A stretch of DNA of 64,000 bases. Origin: Fischerella sp. JS2 (GTDB taxonomy: Bacteria; Cyanobacteriota; Cyanobacteriia; Cyanobacteriales; Nostocaceae). The notes under the pieces were generated by a model that saw only the letters and a program-made list of their open reading frames with translations, was not told the origin of the DNA and did no database searches. The position numbers and the translations under genes were made by a program. The DNA lies in contig NZ_CP135918.1 of the NCBI RefSeq assembly GCF_032393985.1, positions 5,209,724-5,273,723 on the forward strand. The letters are read 5' to 3'. This document shows, piece by piece, positions 26,930-36,043 of this stretch; the stretch's first letter is position 1, and every line of letters starts with the position of its first letter.

Positions 26930-28699
26930 ATGAATACAATTGAACAACAACTTGAATATGATGTCGTGATTATGGGAGCAGGATATGCGGGTGTTTGTCA
27001 AGCTCGTCATTTATTGCTCAAAATCCCTAATATCCGACTTGCTATTATTGATCCCCGTTCTCAAGATTCATCTGAAGTAAACCACAGACCAGGTGAATCA
27101 ACCTTGGAAGCGGCGTCTATGTTTCTCTTTAGCGAGTTAGGTCTCCATGATTATCTACTGGAACAGCATACCCATAAAGCAGGTCTTAACTGGCATTGGC
27201 CAAAAGATGTAGACAAAACAGAATCATTGGATGACTATTACAACATCTGGGTTAACCGACAACTAACAATTCCATCTTTTCATTTGAATCGCTTGAAGTT
27301 TGATCAAGATGTGCTGGAAATGAACAAGCAGATGGGAGCGCATTTCTATAATGGTCGTGTTGTTGATGTAGACTTAACTCCAGAAGATGAACTCAATACT
27401 GTTAAGGTTAAGCTCCACGATAATTATATACAGTTAAAAGCAAAACACTTAATTGATGCAGCAGGTCGCAAGTTTATCATTGGGCGTAAAACTGATAACC
27501 TCTTATTGCATCCGAAAGAGCTACCTATTAATATTAAACCAAGTTCGGGATGGGTGTTAGTCAAGAATGTAGACCGTACTATTTTTGACAACAGTGTATA
27601 TTCCACAGAGAGTTTGGAAAGTCGTTACTATGCTACCAATCATTGGATGGGCAAAGGTCACTGGTTATGGATGATTCCCCTGAATACTGAAACAAAAGAG
27701 TTATCGGTTGGAATAATTCATCATCCAGACGTGATTCCATCTGAATTGGTTAACACCAAAGAAAAGTTTTATGCTTTCCTAAAAGCCAACCATAATCTAG
27801 TTTACAAACTCCTCCAGAGTGGTGAACACGTTGAGTTTAATTACTGGCCGAGAATCGCTCATACAAGTAAAAAGATGTTTTCTCGTGACAATTGGTATGT
27901 CATAGGAGATGCAGCTAGCAACTTTGACGCGCTCTACAGTACTGGAACAACAATGTCTTGTATAGCGATCGAGTCTGTAACTGAGATTATTTGTGCCAAG
28001 CTGGGAAATGAAAAAGATGCGGAAACCAGACGGGATGCTTACAATCACTTTAATCTTGCCGTTGCTCGCTTTATGAACCTTGCTGTTAGTAATCAGGAAA
28101 AGCAAGTTGGTAACGCCAGTATCATGAGTTGGCGACTTTATGGGAACTATATGGTGTGGTTTAACACATTACTACCAATATACGTTGGTAAATGGCACTT
28201 AGACTTATTGTTTTCTCGTCTAGCTCTGATATTTTTCAAAATTAATAGTAGTTTTTGGGTAGATACGCTCCAACAGCTGAATGATTTGGCTGAACGCAGG
28301 ACAAACATTGGATTTATGGATCAGCTACGAGCTGATCAGTTAGTCGGGGGTTATCATCCAGATAAATTCTTTGATAACTTTCTGGAGAATGCAAAATTAG
28401 AGCCTGGAAAACTTAATGTTTTTGCCGGACTCAGAGCCTACTGCTTCTATATAGTAATTTGGTTTATTATGTTGCAATGGAAAGGGTTTGGTCTTATAGG
28501 CCTGCTCAGACCCCGCAACATTTTCCAGATTGTGCGTCTACTGTTGACAGGGTTAGTAATGTTGATCGCCGAATTAATACACAAACTGAAATTAAGTAAT
28601 CAGCCCTCAAATAGTATCGTTGCTAAGACACGGGAAGAGTTCAAGAATTATCAGTATCAATCAAAGCTAAAGAATTGGGTTGGTACTAGTGAAATTTAG
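26930..28699 (+). CDS. Flavin-dependent halogenase-like oxidoreductase 2
   Basis: I use ATG 26930, preceded by ACAGGAGG; this gives 589 residues. It is a clear paralogue of the protein at 18725: VVIMGAGYAGVCQARHLL (GAGYAG at 16-21), RPGEST (53-58), Lys83 in HKAGLNWHWP, WLWMIP at 245-250 (W-x-W-x-I-P signature) and GDAASNFDALYSTGTTM. The lysine expected for halide chemistry is kept. The C-terminal part again holds hydrophobic stretches (YCFYIVIWFIMLQWKGFG). It closes the plus-strand biosynthetic run. Two copies could act on different positions of one chain, or one may have become a plain oxygenase. Confidence 0.85.
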   Translation: MNTIEQQLEYDVVIMGAGYAGVCQARHLLLKIPNIRLAIIDPRSQDSSEVNHRPGESTLEAASMFLFSELGLHDYLLEQHTHKAGLNWHWPKDVDKTESLDDYYNIWVNRQLTIPSFHLNRLKFDQDVLEMNKQMGAHFYNGRVVDVDLTPEDELNTVKVKLHDNYIQLKAKHLIDAAGRKFIIGRKTDNLLLHPKELPINIKPSSGWVLVKNVDRTIFDNSVYSTESLESRYYATNHWMGKGHWLWMIPLNTETKELSVGIIHHPDVIPSELVNTKEKFYAFLKANHNLVYKLLQSGEHVEFNYWPRIAHTSKKMFSRDNWYVIGDAASNFDALYSTGTTMSCIAIESVTEIICAKLGNEKDAETRRDAYNHFNLAVARFMNLAVSNQEKQVGNASIMSWRLYGNYMVWFNTLLPIYVGKWHLDLLFSRLALIFFKINSSFWVDTLQQLNDLAERRTNIGFMDQLRADQLVGGYHPDKFFDNFLENAKLEPGKLNVFAGLRAYCFYIVIWFIMLQWKGFGLIGLLRPRNIFQIVRLLLTGLVMLIAELIHKLKLSNQPSNSIVAKTREEFKNYQYQSKLKNWVGTSEI

Positions 28700-29048
28700 A
28701 ATTGCTCAGTTAATCTGTGTTGTCTAAAAATAACATCATTTACACAGATGCTAGGGATTTGTGAAAGTCTAGGGCTTGAAAATAAGGTTTTTAATTGCGA
28801 GGGATTGATTTAAGGGCGTTGCTGATTCCATTTATGAAAATGATTTTGCATAATACCAAAATCGTTGTAGAGACGTAGCACTGTACTTTCACTATATCCG
28901 GATTCATACTTCAATTCAGTGACGCCGATTTATTTATTTGTTTTTAACTGGAGGGGTAGAGACCAAAGAAAAAATAAGCTTGTGAACTGCACAAAAATTT
29001 ACCTAATTTTTTTCTGCATATATTACATAGAAACTCAAGGAGAAATCC
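28700..29048. other. Intergenic stretch with a solo IS-like end
   Basis: No gene is supported here. GGCGTTGCTGA at 28815-28825 is identical to the terminal bases of the IS1-type element at 53691, and could be an orphan end. Near 29037 AAGGAG precedes the next gene. Confidence 0.4.
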
Positions 29049-29573
29049 ATGGAAGCTGTTGATGTGAACATTCAAGTTGAGGGCGTGCAAACCGTTAATT
29101 ATACGGTCACACGTATAATTGTATCCTCAGAAAAGCCATTTCAAGAAGTAATCGATGCGATCGAGTCTATAGTTGGCGACGGTAAATACAGCGTCTTTGA
29201 AGAACTTGTTGCTGCTAAAGCTCCTTTTGAGCAGGTCGAAAGTGTAGTCGAATCAATGTTGGGTCAAAGCGGTTTTATGAAACTTGCCATGTTCAATACG
29301 GGTGGACTTTTGTCCCTCATGGGTAAGGCTAAGAATGTCAAACTCTATTTGCTTGGCAACCCACTAATCGCAAACCAAATGATCGAACAAAATCCTGTGG
29401 TTGGTCTTTACGTTCCTCCAAGATTGCTTGTGTACGACGATTATGAAGGTAAGACTCATATTACCTATGATAAACTATCGTCGATATTATCTCAATTCGA
29501 CAACGAATTTATCTTGAAAGTATCGCAAAGGCTCGATCAACGCTTCCAAGAAATAGCTGTAACTATTGCTTGA
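29049..29573 (+). CDS. DUF302-domain protein
   Basis: The 174-residue soluble protein has the DUF302 core near the C-terminal half: NVKLYLLGNPLIANQMIEQN followed by GLYVPPRLLVYDD and THITYDKLSSIL. An N-terminal half with YTVTRIIVSSEKPFQEVIDA matches the start of the same family. DUF302 proteins are small alpha-beta proteins of unknown activity, sometimes linked to redox or sulfur metabolism. A good ribosome-binding site (AAGGAG) precedes the ATG. It stands alone between the biosynthetic cluster and the ABC transporter, with about 340 bp on each side. Confidence 0.8.
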   Translation: MEAVDVNIQVEGVQTVNYTVTRIIVSSEKPFQEVIDAIESIVGDGKYSVFEELVAAKAPFEQVESVVESMLGQSGFMKLAMFNTGGLLSLMGKAKNVKLYLLGNPLIANQMIEQNPVVGLYVPPRLLVYDDYEGKTHITYDKLSSILSQFDNEFILKVSQRLDQRFQEIAVTIA

Positions 29574-29910
29574 AGGTTGGATGATTGACTTTTTTGATTT
29601 ACAAGCTGTCAGACAAATTAAACCTCAAACTTTACTCTAATATTTATCAGCGATCACAACAGCCTGAAGCTAGCTAAATTAGATTGAAGGAAATAGCGAT
29701 CGCTTTTCTCAAATTAAAACATAACGGATAACAAAGAACAAATAAAAATACCCGTCAGGTTAACGCATAAACCCCATTTATTCATTATTTCCTTGTATTT
29801 TCTGCATTTTGATGTAGTTTATTGATTGAATAATTTTTTTTGGAATTCCTAAACAATAAATTACGAAATTATCATCATTAACCTTTTATTAACTGAGAAG
29901 GTAATACTCA
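29574..29910. other. Promoter-sized gap before the ABC transporter
   Basis: AT-rich, with one HIP1 site near 29697. I looked for an NtcA box (GTA-N8-TAC) and did not find a convincing one. Nothing else is seen. Confidence 0.4.
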
Positions 29911-30708
29911 ATGTTGATAAACACTCAAAACTTAATTTCCCACAATCAAGTTAAGTCAATTATTGCACCTGCTTTTGGTATAGCAGTCATGTTGATTGTA
30001 TGGCATTTACTGAGTTTAAATCCTGAAACATCACTACCTTGTCCATTTCAAGTTATAACTAATACTTGGGGTTTAATTATCGATCCCTTTTTTAACAAAG
30101 GAGGCAATAACAAAGGTTTTTTTTGGCTGATTCTTGCTAGTCTGGAACGAGTTATTTTTGGCTATTCTCTAGCAGCAATTGTAGGCATTTCTGTTGGTTT
30201 TATCATCAGTTTGAACAAGTTCATTAAAGAAGCGATCGACCCCATCATTCAACTGTTGCGTCCGGTCGCACCTCTAGCTTGGCTACCTCTTGCTCAAGCT
30301 ATCTTTCTGAAACCAGATCCTTCAGCAATCTTTGTAATTTTTATTACGGCAATTTGGCCAATTATCCTCAATACTGCCTTGGGTGTACAGCTCATTCCTA
30401 AAGATTACAGTAATGTCTCCAAAATTTTAGGACTCACAGTTTTTGAGAATTTTTTCAAAATTCTATTACCTGCCACACTTCCCTACATTTTTACAGGATT
30501 AAGGATTGCGCTTGGTTTGTCTTGGTTAGCTGTTGTTGCAGCTGAGATGCTGCTGGCTTACGACGGAATAGGCTTTTTCATCATAGATGCTTACAATAAC
30601 TCAAACATTAGTGAACTCATCTTGGCAATTATTTATTTAGGTACAGTTGGTCTACTTCTAGACAAGATCATGGCTTATCTATCCTTCAAATTAACTCCAC
30701 AAGAGTAA
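29911..30708 (+). CDS. ABC transporter permease, NrtB/SsuC/TauC type
   Basis: The 265-residue protein has about six membrane helices and the EAA-type cytoplasmic loop near the end (GLRIALGLSWLAVVAAEM followed by LAYDGIGFFI). It belongs to the permease family of nitrate, bicarbonate, cyanate and alkylsulfonate importers. It is first in a tight operon with an ATPase and a substrate-binding protein of the NrtA/CmpA type, which points to a small oxyanion such as nitrate or nitrite. Confidence 0.9.
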   Translation: MLINTQNLISHNQVKSIIAPAFGIAVMLIVWHLLSLNPETSLPCPFQVITNTWGLIIDPFFNKGGNNKGFFWLILASLERVIFGYSLAAIVGISVGFIISLNKFIKEAIDPIIQLLRPVAPLAWLPLAQAIFLKPDPSAIFVIFITAIWPIILNTALGVQLIPKDYSNVSKILGLTVFENFFKILLPATLPYIFTGLRIALGLSWLAVVAAEMLLAYDGIGFFIIDAYNNSNISELILAIIYLGTVGLLLDKIMAYLSFKLTPQE

Positions 30709-30738
30709 GCTTTCAAGACATAACAAGGAGAACAAGCA

Positions 30739-31566
30739 ATGTCTAGTTTTGTTGAAATTAGAGGGATAGAAAAGGAATTTAAACTATCCGACGGTAGCAA
30801 AAATCTTGTCCTCAAAAACATAGATTTGAATATCAGACCAGGAGAATTTGTTTCCTTGATTGGTCATTCAGGTTGTGGCAAGTCTACTTTACTCAATATT
30901 GTGGCTGGATTGGATAAACCAACCCAAGGTTATGTACAAGTTGATGGTCAACTTGTACGTAGGCCTGGTTCAGATCGCATGATGGTGTTTCAGAACTATT
31001 CCCTCTTACCTTGGTTAACCGCTTGGGATAATGTTGCCTTAGCTGTTAATAAAGTAATGCATCACAAATCCAAGAAAGAACGCTATCAGTTGATTGCCCA
31101 TACCTTGGAAATGGTAGGGCTGAAAGATGCCATTCACAAGAAACCAACACAACTTTCTGGGGGTATGAAACAACGAGTAGCACTGGCGCGTGCCTTAGCT
31201 ATTAAGCCTAAGCTACTATTGTTGGATGAACCGTTTGGAGCTTTGGATGCACTAACCCGTGGTAATTTGCAAGTTGAGTTGATGCATATATGTAATACAA
31301 ATAATATTACTGCTATGATGGTTACTCATGATGTAGATGAAGCATTATTGCTTTCTAATCATGTAGTGATGTTGAAAAGCGGCCCTGGTGCGACAATCGA
31401 GCAAACTTTAAAAGTACCATTTCCGTATCCTCGACTTTCAACAGAGATTATGGATAGCAGTAAATATCATTTGCTGCGCCATGATCTGATGCAATTCCTG
31501 CATAAACAGCAGCAAGTCAAGTATATAGAAAACCAAATTGAAAACATTTTGCCAGACCCAGTTTAG
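30739..31566 (+). CDS. ABC transporter ATPase, NrtD type
   Basis: The 275-residue ATPase has a full set of motifs: Walker A GHSGCGKST, Q-loop VFQNYSLLPWL, signature LSGGMKQR, Walker B LLLLDEPFGALDA and switch His in VTHDVDEA. The VFQNYSLLPWLTAWDNV wording is typical of NrtC/NrtD/CmpD ATPases. It lacks the extra substrate-binding domain fused in NrtC and CmpC. It lies 30 bp after the permease, with AAGGAG before its ATG. Confidence 0.92.
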   Translation: MSSFVEIRGIEKEFKLSDGSKNLVLKNIDLNIRPGEFVSLIGHSGCGKSTLLNIVAGLDKPTQGYVQVDGQLVRRPGSDRMMVFQNYSLLPWLTAWDNVALAVNKVMHHKSKKERYQLIAHTLEMVGLKDAIHKKPTQLSGGMKQRVALARALAIKPKLLLLDEPFGALDALTRGNLQVELMHICNTNNITAMMVTHDVDEALLLSNHVVMLKSGPGATIEQTLKVPFPYPRLSTEIMDSSKYHLLRHDLMQFLHKQQQVKYIENQIENILPDPV

Positions 31567-31640
31567 TACTTCGCTACATAAACTTTGATTGGTAAACCAA
31601 TTTTGAGACTCATTCTTCACTTTACAAAAGGTGAATTGAT

Positions 31641-32948
31641 GTGACAAAGTTTTCCAGACGCAAATTTTTACTAACAACAAGTGCAGCAGCCCTGCTGACT
31701 CAAACCATAAGCCATCGTGCCTCCCCTGGCTCCACTTTCAACCAGTTGAGTTCAGGTGTATATGCTGGTTATAGTGATACTCCTGAGATCACAAAAGGTA
31801 CTCTGGGCTTTATCCCTGTAACTAGTAGTTGTCCTTTAATCATTGCTAAAGCTAAAGGCTTTTTTACTAAGTATGGTATGCCTGATGTCCAGGTTCTCAA
31901 GCAGCCTTCTTGGGCTGTGATGCGTGACAAACTGATGTTAGGTTCAAGTGATGGTGGTTTGGATGGCGCTCATTTGCTCTTTCCTATGGCATATCTGATT
32001 GCTACAGGAGAGATTAGCTATGGTCGTAAAACTCCTATGTACATATTGGCTCGGCTGAATGTCAATGGACAGGGGATTTCACTTGCCAATACCTATAAAC
32101 ATTTAAACCTGGGCTTAGACGGCTTTGCGCTCAAATCAGTTTTAGCTCAGAAGGCTTTACATGGAGAAATTTCCCGCTTTGCTATTCCCTATCGACGGGT
32201 AACAGGGGATTTTTTCATGCGCTGGTGGCTAGCTTACGCTGGTATCGACCCAGAACGAGATGCATCCCTGATTGTAGTACCACCACCGCAAATGGTAGCA
32301 AATATGCGAGGTGGTACGATGGAAGGCTTTTGCGTGGTCGATCCGTGGCATCATCGTTTAATCAAAAAGAGGCTTGGATACTCAGCTGTAACTAGTGGCG
32401 AGTTGTGGAACAATCACCCGGAAAAAGCACTTGCAATGCGTGGTGATTGGGTAGATAAGCATCCCAAAGCAGCTAAAGCACTTCTAGCAGCAGTCTTGGA
32501 AGCTCAAATGTGGTGTGACAAGGCAGAAAATAAGGAGGAAATGTTTGAGATTTTGTCACAACGACAGTGGATCGGAATCATCGGTGATTTACTGCGCGAT
32601 CGCTTGTTAGGCAAGTTTGATTATGGAAATGGGCGTGTTGTAGAAAATAGTCCTCATGCTATTAAATTCTGGCGTGAAAATGCTTCTTATCCTTACAAAA
32701 GTCATGATTTGTGGTTTTTCATTGAAGATATGCGCTGGGGGTATCGCTCACCAGAATTTGAAACCAAACCTTTAATTGAGGCTGTAAATCGCGAAGATTT
32801 ATGGCGAGAAGCAGCAAAATTCATTGGTCAAGAAAAGGCAATTCCACCCAGTACATCACGAGGCGTAGAGAAATTTTTTAATGGTTTGGAATTTGATCCT
32901 GAAAATCCTCAACTCTATTTAAATGCTCCTACAATCAGAAAAGTTTAA
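31641..32948 (+). CDS. ABC substrate-binding protein, NrtA/CmpA family, Tat-exported
   Basis: It starts at a GTG (31641) with AAGGTG upstream and has 435 residues. The N-terminus KFSRRKFLLTTSAAALL is a twin-arginine signal. The mature protein has the NrtA-family features GFIPVTSSCPLIIAKAKGFF, QPSWAVMRDKLMLGS, DGAHLLFPMAYLIATG and VVDPWHHRLIKKRLGY. Family members bind nitrate/nitrite or bicarbonate at the outer face of the plasma membrane. Residues that decide the ion cannot be assigned safely by eye; the neighbouring nrtS favours nitrate or nitrite. No nitrate or nitrite reductase gene is in the window. Confidence 0.88.
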   Translation: MTKFSRRKFLLTTSAAALLTQTISHRASPGSTFNQLSSGVYAGYSDTPEITKGTLGFIPVTSSCPLIIAKAKGFFTKYGMPDVQVLKQPSWAVMRDKLMLGSSDGGLDGAHLLFPMAYLIATGEISYGRKTPMYILARLNVNGQGISLANTYKHLNLGLDGFALKSVLAQKALHGEISRFAIPYRRVTGDFFMRWWLAYAGIDPERDASLIVVPPPQMVANMRGGTMEGFCVVDPWHHRLIKKRLGYSAVTSGELWNNHPEKALAMRGDWVDKHPKAAKALLAAVLEAQMWCDKAENKEEMFEILSQRQWIGIIGDLLRDRLLGKFDYGNGRVVENSPHAIKFWRENASYPYKSHDLWFFIEDMRWGYRSPEFETKPLIEAVNREDLWREAAKFIGQEKAIPPSTSRGVEKFFNGLEFDPENPQLYLNAPTIRKV

Positions 32949-33043
32949 TTCTTTGCAACACAACATGATATGAATTCAATGCAACTACATAATTGTGAAT
33001 ATCTTCTATTGTTGTTAATTACTACTTTAAGGAAAGTTACAAA

Positions 33044-33298
33044 ATGAAGCATAGGAACATTATAGGAGGCTATCTATCTAGCTTATTTGATCGCCAATTA
33101 ATGCCTACTGCCTTTAAAGTAGCGCTATTTATAGGATCTCTCCTATTCACGATCAATCATGGTTGGGCATTGTTAACTGGTCAGATGAGATCTGAACGTT
33201 GGATTTCTGGAACTTTGACTTACATAGTTCCTTATATGGTCAGTATTCATGGTCAATACATTGGTAGAAAAGAACGTATTACCAAAAATGGTAAGTAA
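33044..33298 (+). CDS. nrtS: NrtS-type small nitrate/nitrite transporter subunit
   Basis: The 84-residue protein has two membrane helices and the NrtS wording: LFDRQLMPTAFKVALFIGSL, INHGWALLTGQM, RWISGTLTYIVPYMVSIHGQ. NrtS proteins are known in cyanobacteria as small, low-complexity nitrate/nitrite transporters. A ribosome-binding site (AAGGAAAG) precedes the ATG. It directly follows the ABC genes on the same strand, so a nitrogen-oxyanion function for the whole row is supported by two independent families. Confidence 0.85.
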   Translation: MKHRNIIGGYLSSLFDRQLMPTAFKVALFIGSLLFTINHGWALLTGQMRSERWISGTLTYIVPYMVSIHGQYIGRKERITKNGK

Positions 33299-33342
33299 TA
33301 ATGAATAGAGACAATTTACATGACAAAAATCTTAAAAAGTAG

Positions 33343-33599
33343 TGTCAAGAAAATGGTTGGACAGATTTATTTGCTCAAAAATAACGTTTCTATGCTTTTC
33401 CTCCTAATGCTGTAATACCTTTACCAACAGAAGTGATTGAAAAATTAACAACAAGTATACGTAGAGGAAATCTATTATTTTTAGCTATTTTATTTAGTCA
33501 GCTTATGATTATTTTAAATACTTTTTTTGATATTCGCTATGCTTAGTGTTGGTTGTAGTAATCCTTTTGGGTAGCTTTATGCTAATTAATGAACTCTAA
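33343..33599 (+). pseudogene. Broken small membrane protein downstream of nrtS
   Basis: One frame reads QENGWTDLFAQK, a TAA, then FYAFPPNAVIPLPTEVIEKL, a basic turn and a hydrophobic stretch (LLFLAILFSQLMIILNTFF) up to a TAG at 33544. In the next frame VLVVVILLGSFMLINEL continues to 33599. It looks like a two-helix membrane protein disrupted by one stop and one frameshift. The family is not recognised. Confidence 0.4.
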
Positions 33600-34023
33600 A
33601 TTTAGTTGTGTTTTTATAATAAATAAAAATTGTATACGGGAATTTTATGGTGATTTTTTTCTAATTTTTATACTTTAGATTTAATTAGTGGGTAATACTA
33701 TATCTCTACAATTAACAGATAAGCATTAAGGATATAGGATGTCTAATGTCTCTGTTTTATTAGTTTGAAAATCGAAGAAAAACTGACTTTTTGAGAACGT
33801 CAAAAGCGTTATATTTATGATGACTTATGGAGTAAATGTAGTGCTTATGAAGATTTAGTTTCTATCATTACGAGCGAATGAGAGTTTCATTAAAGCAAGA
33901 TAATAACATTACTATATTCAGTTCTTTTAGACTTGATATACTTGACCTTGCTTTAGGAGATTTAGCATACAAACTAGCTACGGAGCAAAACCAAGGAACC
34001 ATTATCAAATGCTGTAGTTTACA
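33600..34023. other. Gap before cysE, no gene seen
   Basis: AT-rich sequence without a supported frame. Short disrupted frames are present but show no recognisable family. The cysE promoter is expected here. Confidence 0.35.
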
Positions 34024-34740
34024 ATGATGCTGCTAAACACTCTAAAAACTGACTTTCAAATTATTTTTGAGCGAGATCCAGCTGCATGTAATTGGTTAGA
34101 AGTGCTGTTTTGCTATCCTGGTTTGCATGCACTATTTTGTTATCGTGTCGCGCACTGGTTGTATTGCTTAAAGATGTGTTTTATTGCTCGCTTGATTTCT
34201 CACCTAAGTCGGTTATTGACCGGAATTGAGATTCACCCAGGAGCAAAAATTGGCAAGTATGTTTTCATTGACCACGGCATGGGAGTTGTAATTGGAGAAA
34301 CTGCGATTGTAGGAGACTATGCCTTAATTTATCAAGGAGTTACCCTTGGTGGTACTGGTAAAGAAATAGGTAAACGCCATCCAACCTTAGGACAGCATAC
34401 TGTAATAGGTGCAGGAGTAAAGATTTTGGGAAATATCCAGATTGGAGATCACGTTCGCATAGGTGCAGGTTCTGTTGTTTTGCAAAATATTCCTTCTAAT
34501 TGCACAGTAGTGGGGGTTCCGGGGCGAATAGTCCGTTTTAAAGGAGAAGCAATCGGTTTGCTTGACCATGCAAAGTTGCCAGATCTAGAAGCAAACAGAA
34601 TTCAGTTGTTAGTTAACAGGATTCAAATTCTGGAGCAAGACATAGAACACCTGAAAGCGTTGTTAAGCCAAGACAAGCACTATTCCATGATGAATGAATT
34701 GTCAGAAACGCTCGCAAGCAGAGTTTACAACGCAAGATAA
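34024..34740 (+). CDS. cysE: Serine O-acetyltransferase
   Basis: The 238-residue protein has the CysE N-terminal helical part (FERDPAACNWLEVLFCYPGL, HALFCYRVAHWLY) and the left-handed beta-helix with hexapeptide repeats. Key motifs: GIEIHPGAKIGKYVFIDHGM with the catalytic His region, GETAIVGDYALIYQGVTLGG and RHPTLGQHTVIGAGVKILGN. It transfers acetyl from acetyl-CoA to serine, the first step to cysteine. The C-terminal tail after VVGVPGRIV is extended by about 60 residues. The isolated copy may be a second cysE in the genome. Confidence 0.95.
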   Translation: MMLLNTLKTDFQIIFERDPAACNWLEVLFCYPGLHALFCYRVAHWLYCLKMCFIARLISHLSRLLTGIEIHPGAKIGKYVFIDHGMGVVIGETAIVGDYALIYQGVTLGGTGKEIGKRHPTLGQHTVIGAGVKILGNIQIGDHVRIGAGSVVLQNIPSNCTVVGVPGRIVRFKGEAIGLLDHAKLPDLEANRIQLLVNRIQILEQDIEHLKALLSQDKHYSMMNELSETLASRVYNAR

Positions 34741-34986
34741 AAATAAAGAAAAGCTTTACCTCAGGGCACTGTGAGAGAATGATGGGATTTGGAAAAAAGT
34801 TAACACTCAGGCGTGGACAAGCGTAGTAAACGCTATAGCAACAAGGCTTTGAGGTATTACTTAAATGTAAGGTTGCCCTTTCTAATTCCTTTGTTTTCAT
34901 TGCACATAATGTCATCCTAGTTTTTAAAAAATTTGAGGAATAGGACACCTACTACAAACAATTCAGGAAATATTCCTACTACCTTT

Positions 34987-35514
34987 ATGGAAAATTCTGT
35001 AATACCAATCACTGACGAAGCAGATACCACAATTACCAAAGACATAAGCCAATACTTACAGGATTCGCTAGAAATACTGATGCAGCTTTCAAATCACGAA
35101 ATTGATGGTTCTAAAATTTGTAATCACTGGCTTAAAGATCGAGAATACCATCTTCTCAATGATGAGGAAGTTGAGCAATATCAGCGAATCTTGATAATAT
35201 TGAAAGACATTGGAAGCCTTATGGACGATGTGAAAGCAACAATTCAGTGTAACAGATCGAAAAACCAAGAAATTTTTGAAAAAGTAAGTGCTATTCTTGT
35301 AGCTAAACTAAAACTTGAGCCAGATCAAGTAACTCCAACAGTAAATTTTATCAATGACTTGAAAACTGATTCTTTAGATACATTAGAATTAGTCATAGCT
35401 TTAGAAGATGCTTTCAAGATTAAAATTTCCAATGAAGTTTCTGGAAAACTTTTAACGGTGCAACAAATCGTTGATTACATTTGCCAGAAACATGAAGTAT
35501 CTATCGAGACTTAA
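34987..35514 (+). CDS. Free-standing acyl carrier protein with N-terminal extension
   Basis: The C-terminal ~80 residues are an ACP: VSAILVAKLKLEPDQVTPTV, then FINDLKTDSLDTLELVIALE, where the Ser in DSL is the phosphopantetheine site, and KISNEVSGKLLTVQQIVDYI. The N-terminal ~95 residues (helical, with HEIDGSKICNHWLKDREYHL) are not recognised. The ATG at 34987 is chosen; a TTG at 34933 would add 18 residues. Ordinary fatty-acid ACPs are about 80 residues, so this is a specialised carrier, possibly serving the PKS cluster 6 kb upstream or another pathway. Confidence 0.75.
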   Translation: MENSVIPITDEADTTITKDISQYLQDSLEILMQLSNHEIDGSKICNHWLKDREYHLLNDEEVEQYQRILIILKDIGSLMDDVKATIQCNRSKNQEIFEKVSAILVAKLKLEPDQVTPTVNFINDLKTDSLDTLELVIALEDAFKIKISNEVSGKLLTVQQIVDYICQKHEVSIET

Positions 35515-35567
35515 GAGGATGTCTGAGTTCGACTTTATCCAATTAAGCCGCATAAACATCTAACTAC

Positions 35568-35987
35568 TTAGCTGCGTCTCGTAATGGATACAACTATGGA
35601 TTTAGTTAATTTGCTCAGTTGAGAATAGATTGTAGAACGCAATTGTTTAAGATTGCGAGGCATTAACCAACGAAGTTGGCATTTGAGATATTGCCAAACT
35701 TGTTTAATGAAGTTTAATTCCGGGGAGTGAGAAGGCTGAAAAAATAAAATCAGATTATCAGGAACACCGCAAGTAAAGTCCCAACAAAGTCCTAACAGCG
35801 CTTTACTACTGAGGATGCTCGTATCAAACTGAAACATCTCTATCCTGTTTTTGAAACCAACGAAATTATGGATTCTAATGCGACATTTTAGCTGTGTCAG
35901 TCCAGTAGTGACCTCTCTTAGTGCATTCGGATAGGGGCTTTGCCTCCGTGAAGATATGGCGATCGCATAATTCATATTGTTCAGCAA
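35568..35987 (-). pseudogene. IS630-family transposase remnant
   Basis: The minus-strand frame ends with the IS630 signature LILFFQPSHSPELNFIKQVW then QYLKCQLRW, which contains the last catalytic Glu/Asp region. Before it, FQFDTSILSSKAL looks like a degraded second-Asp motif. The N-terminal part is unrelated or scrambled. TCAGCAACGCC at 35981-35991 may mark the element's outer end. It lies between the ACP and the P-type ATPase, which are convergent. Confidence 0.7.
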
Positions 35988-36043
35988 CGCCCCCTGTTAA
36001 GATTATTTTTTGGGACAAGTCTAAAAGTTGCGCTCAAATCAAT

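Noticed and set aside
11657-28699. Calling the cluster an enediyne producer
   Set aside because: The thioesterase and other core enediyne partners were not found, and DUF1702 alone is not enough. Only a related polyene pathway is claimed.
29574-29910. NtcA binding site before the ABC importer
   Set aside because: No GTA-N8-TAC match with a correctly placed -10 box was found.
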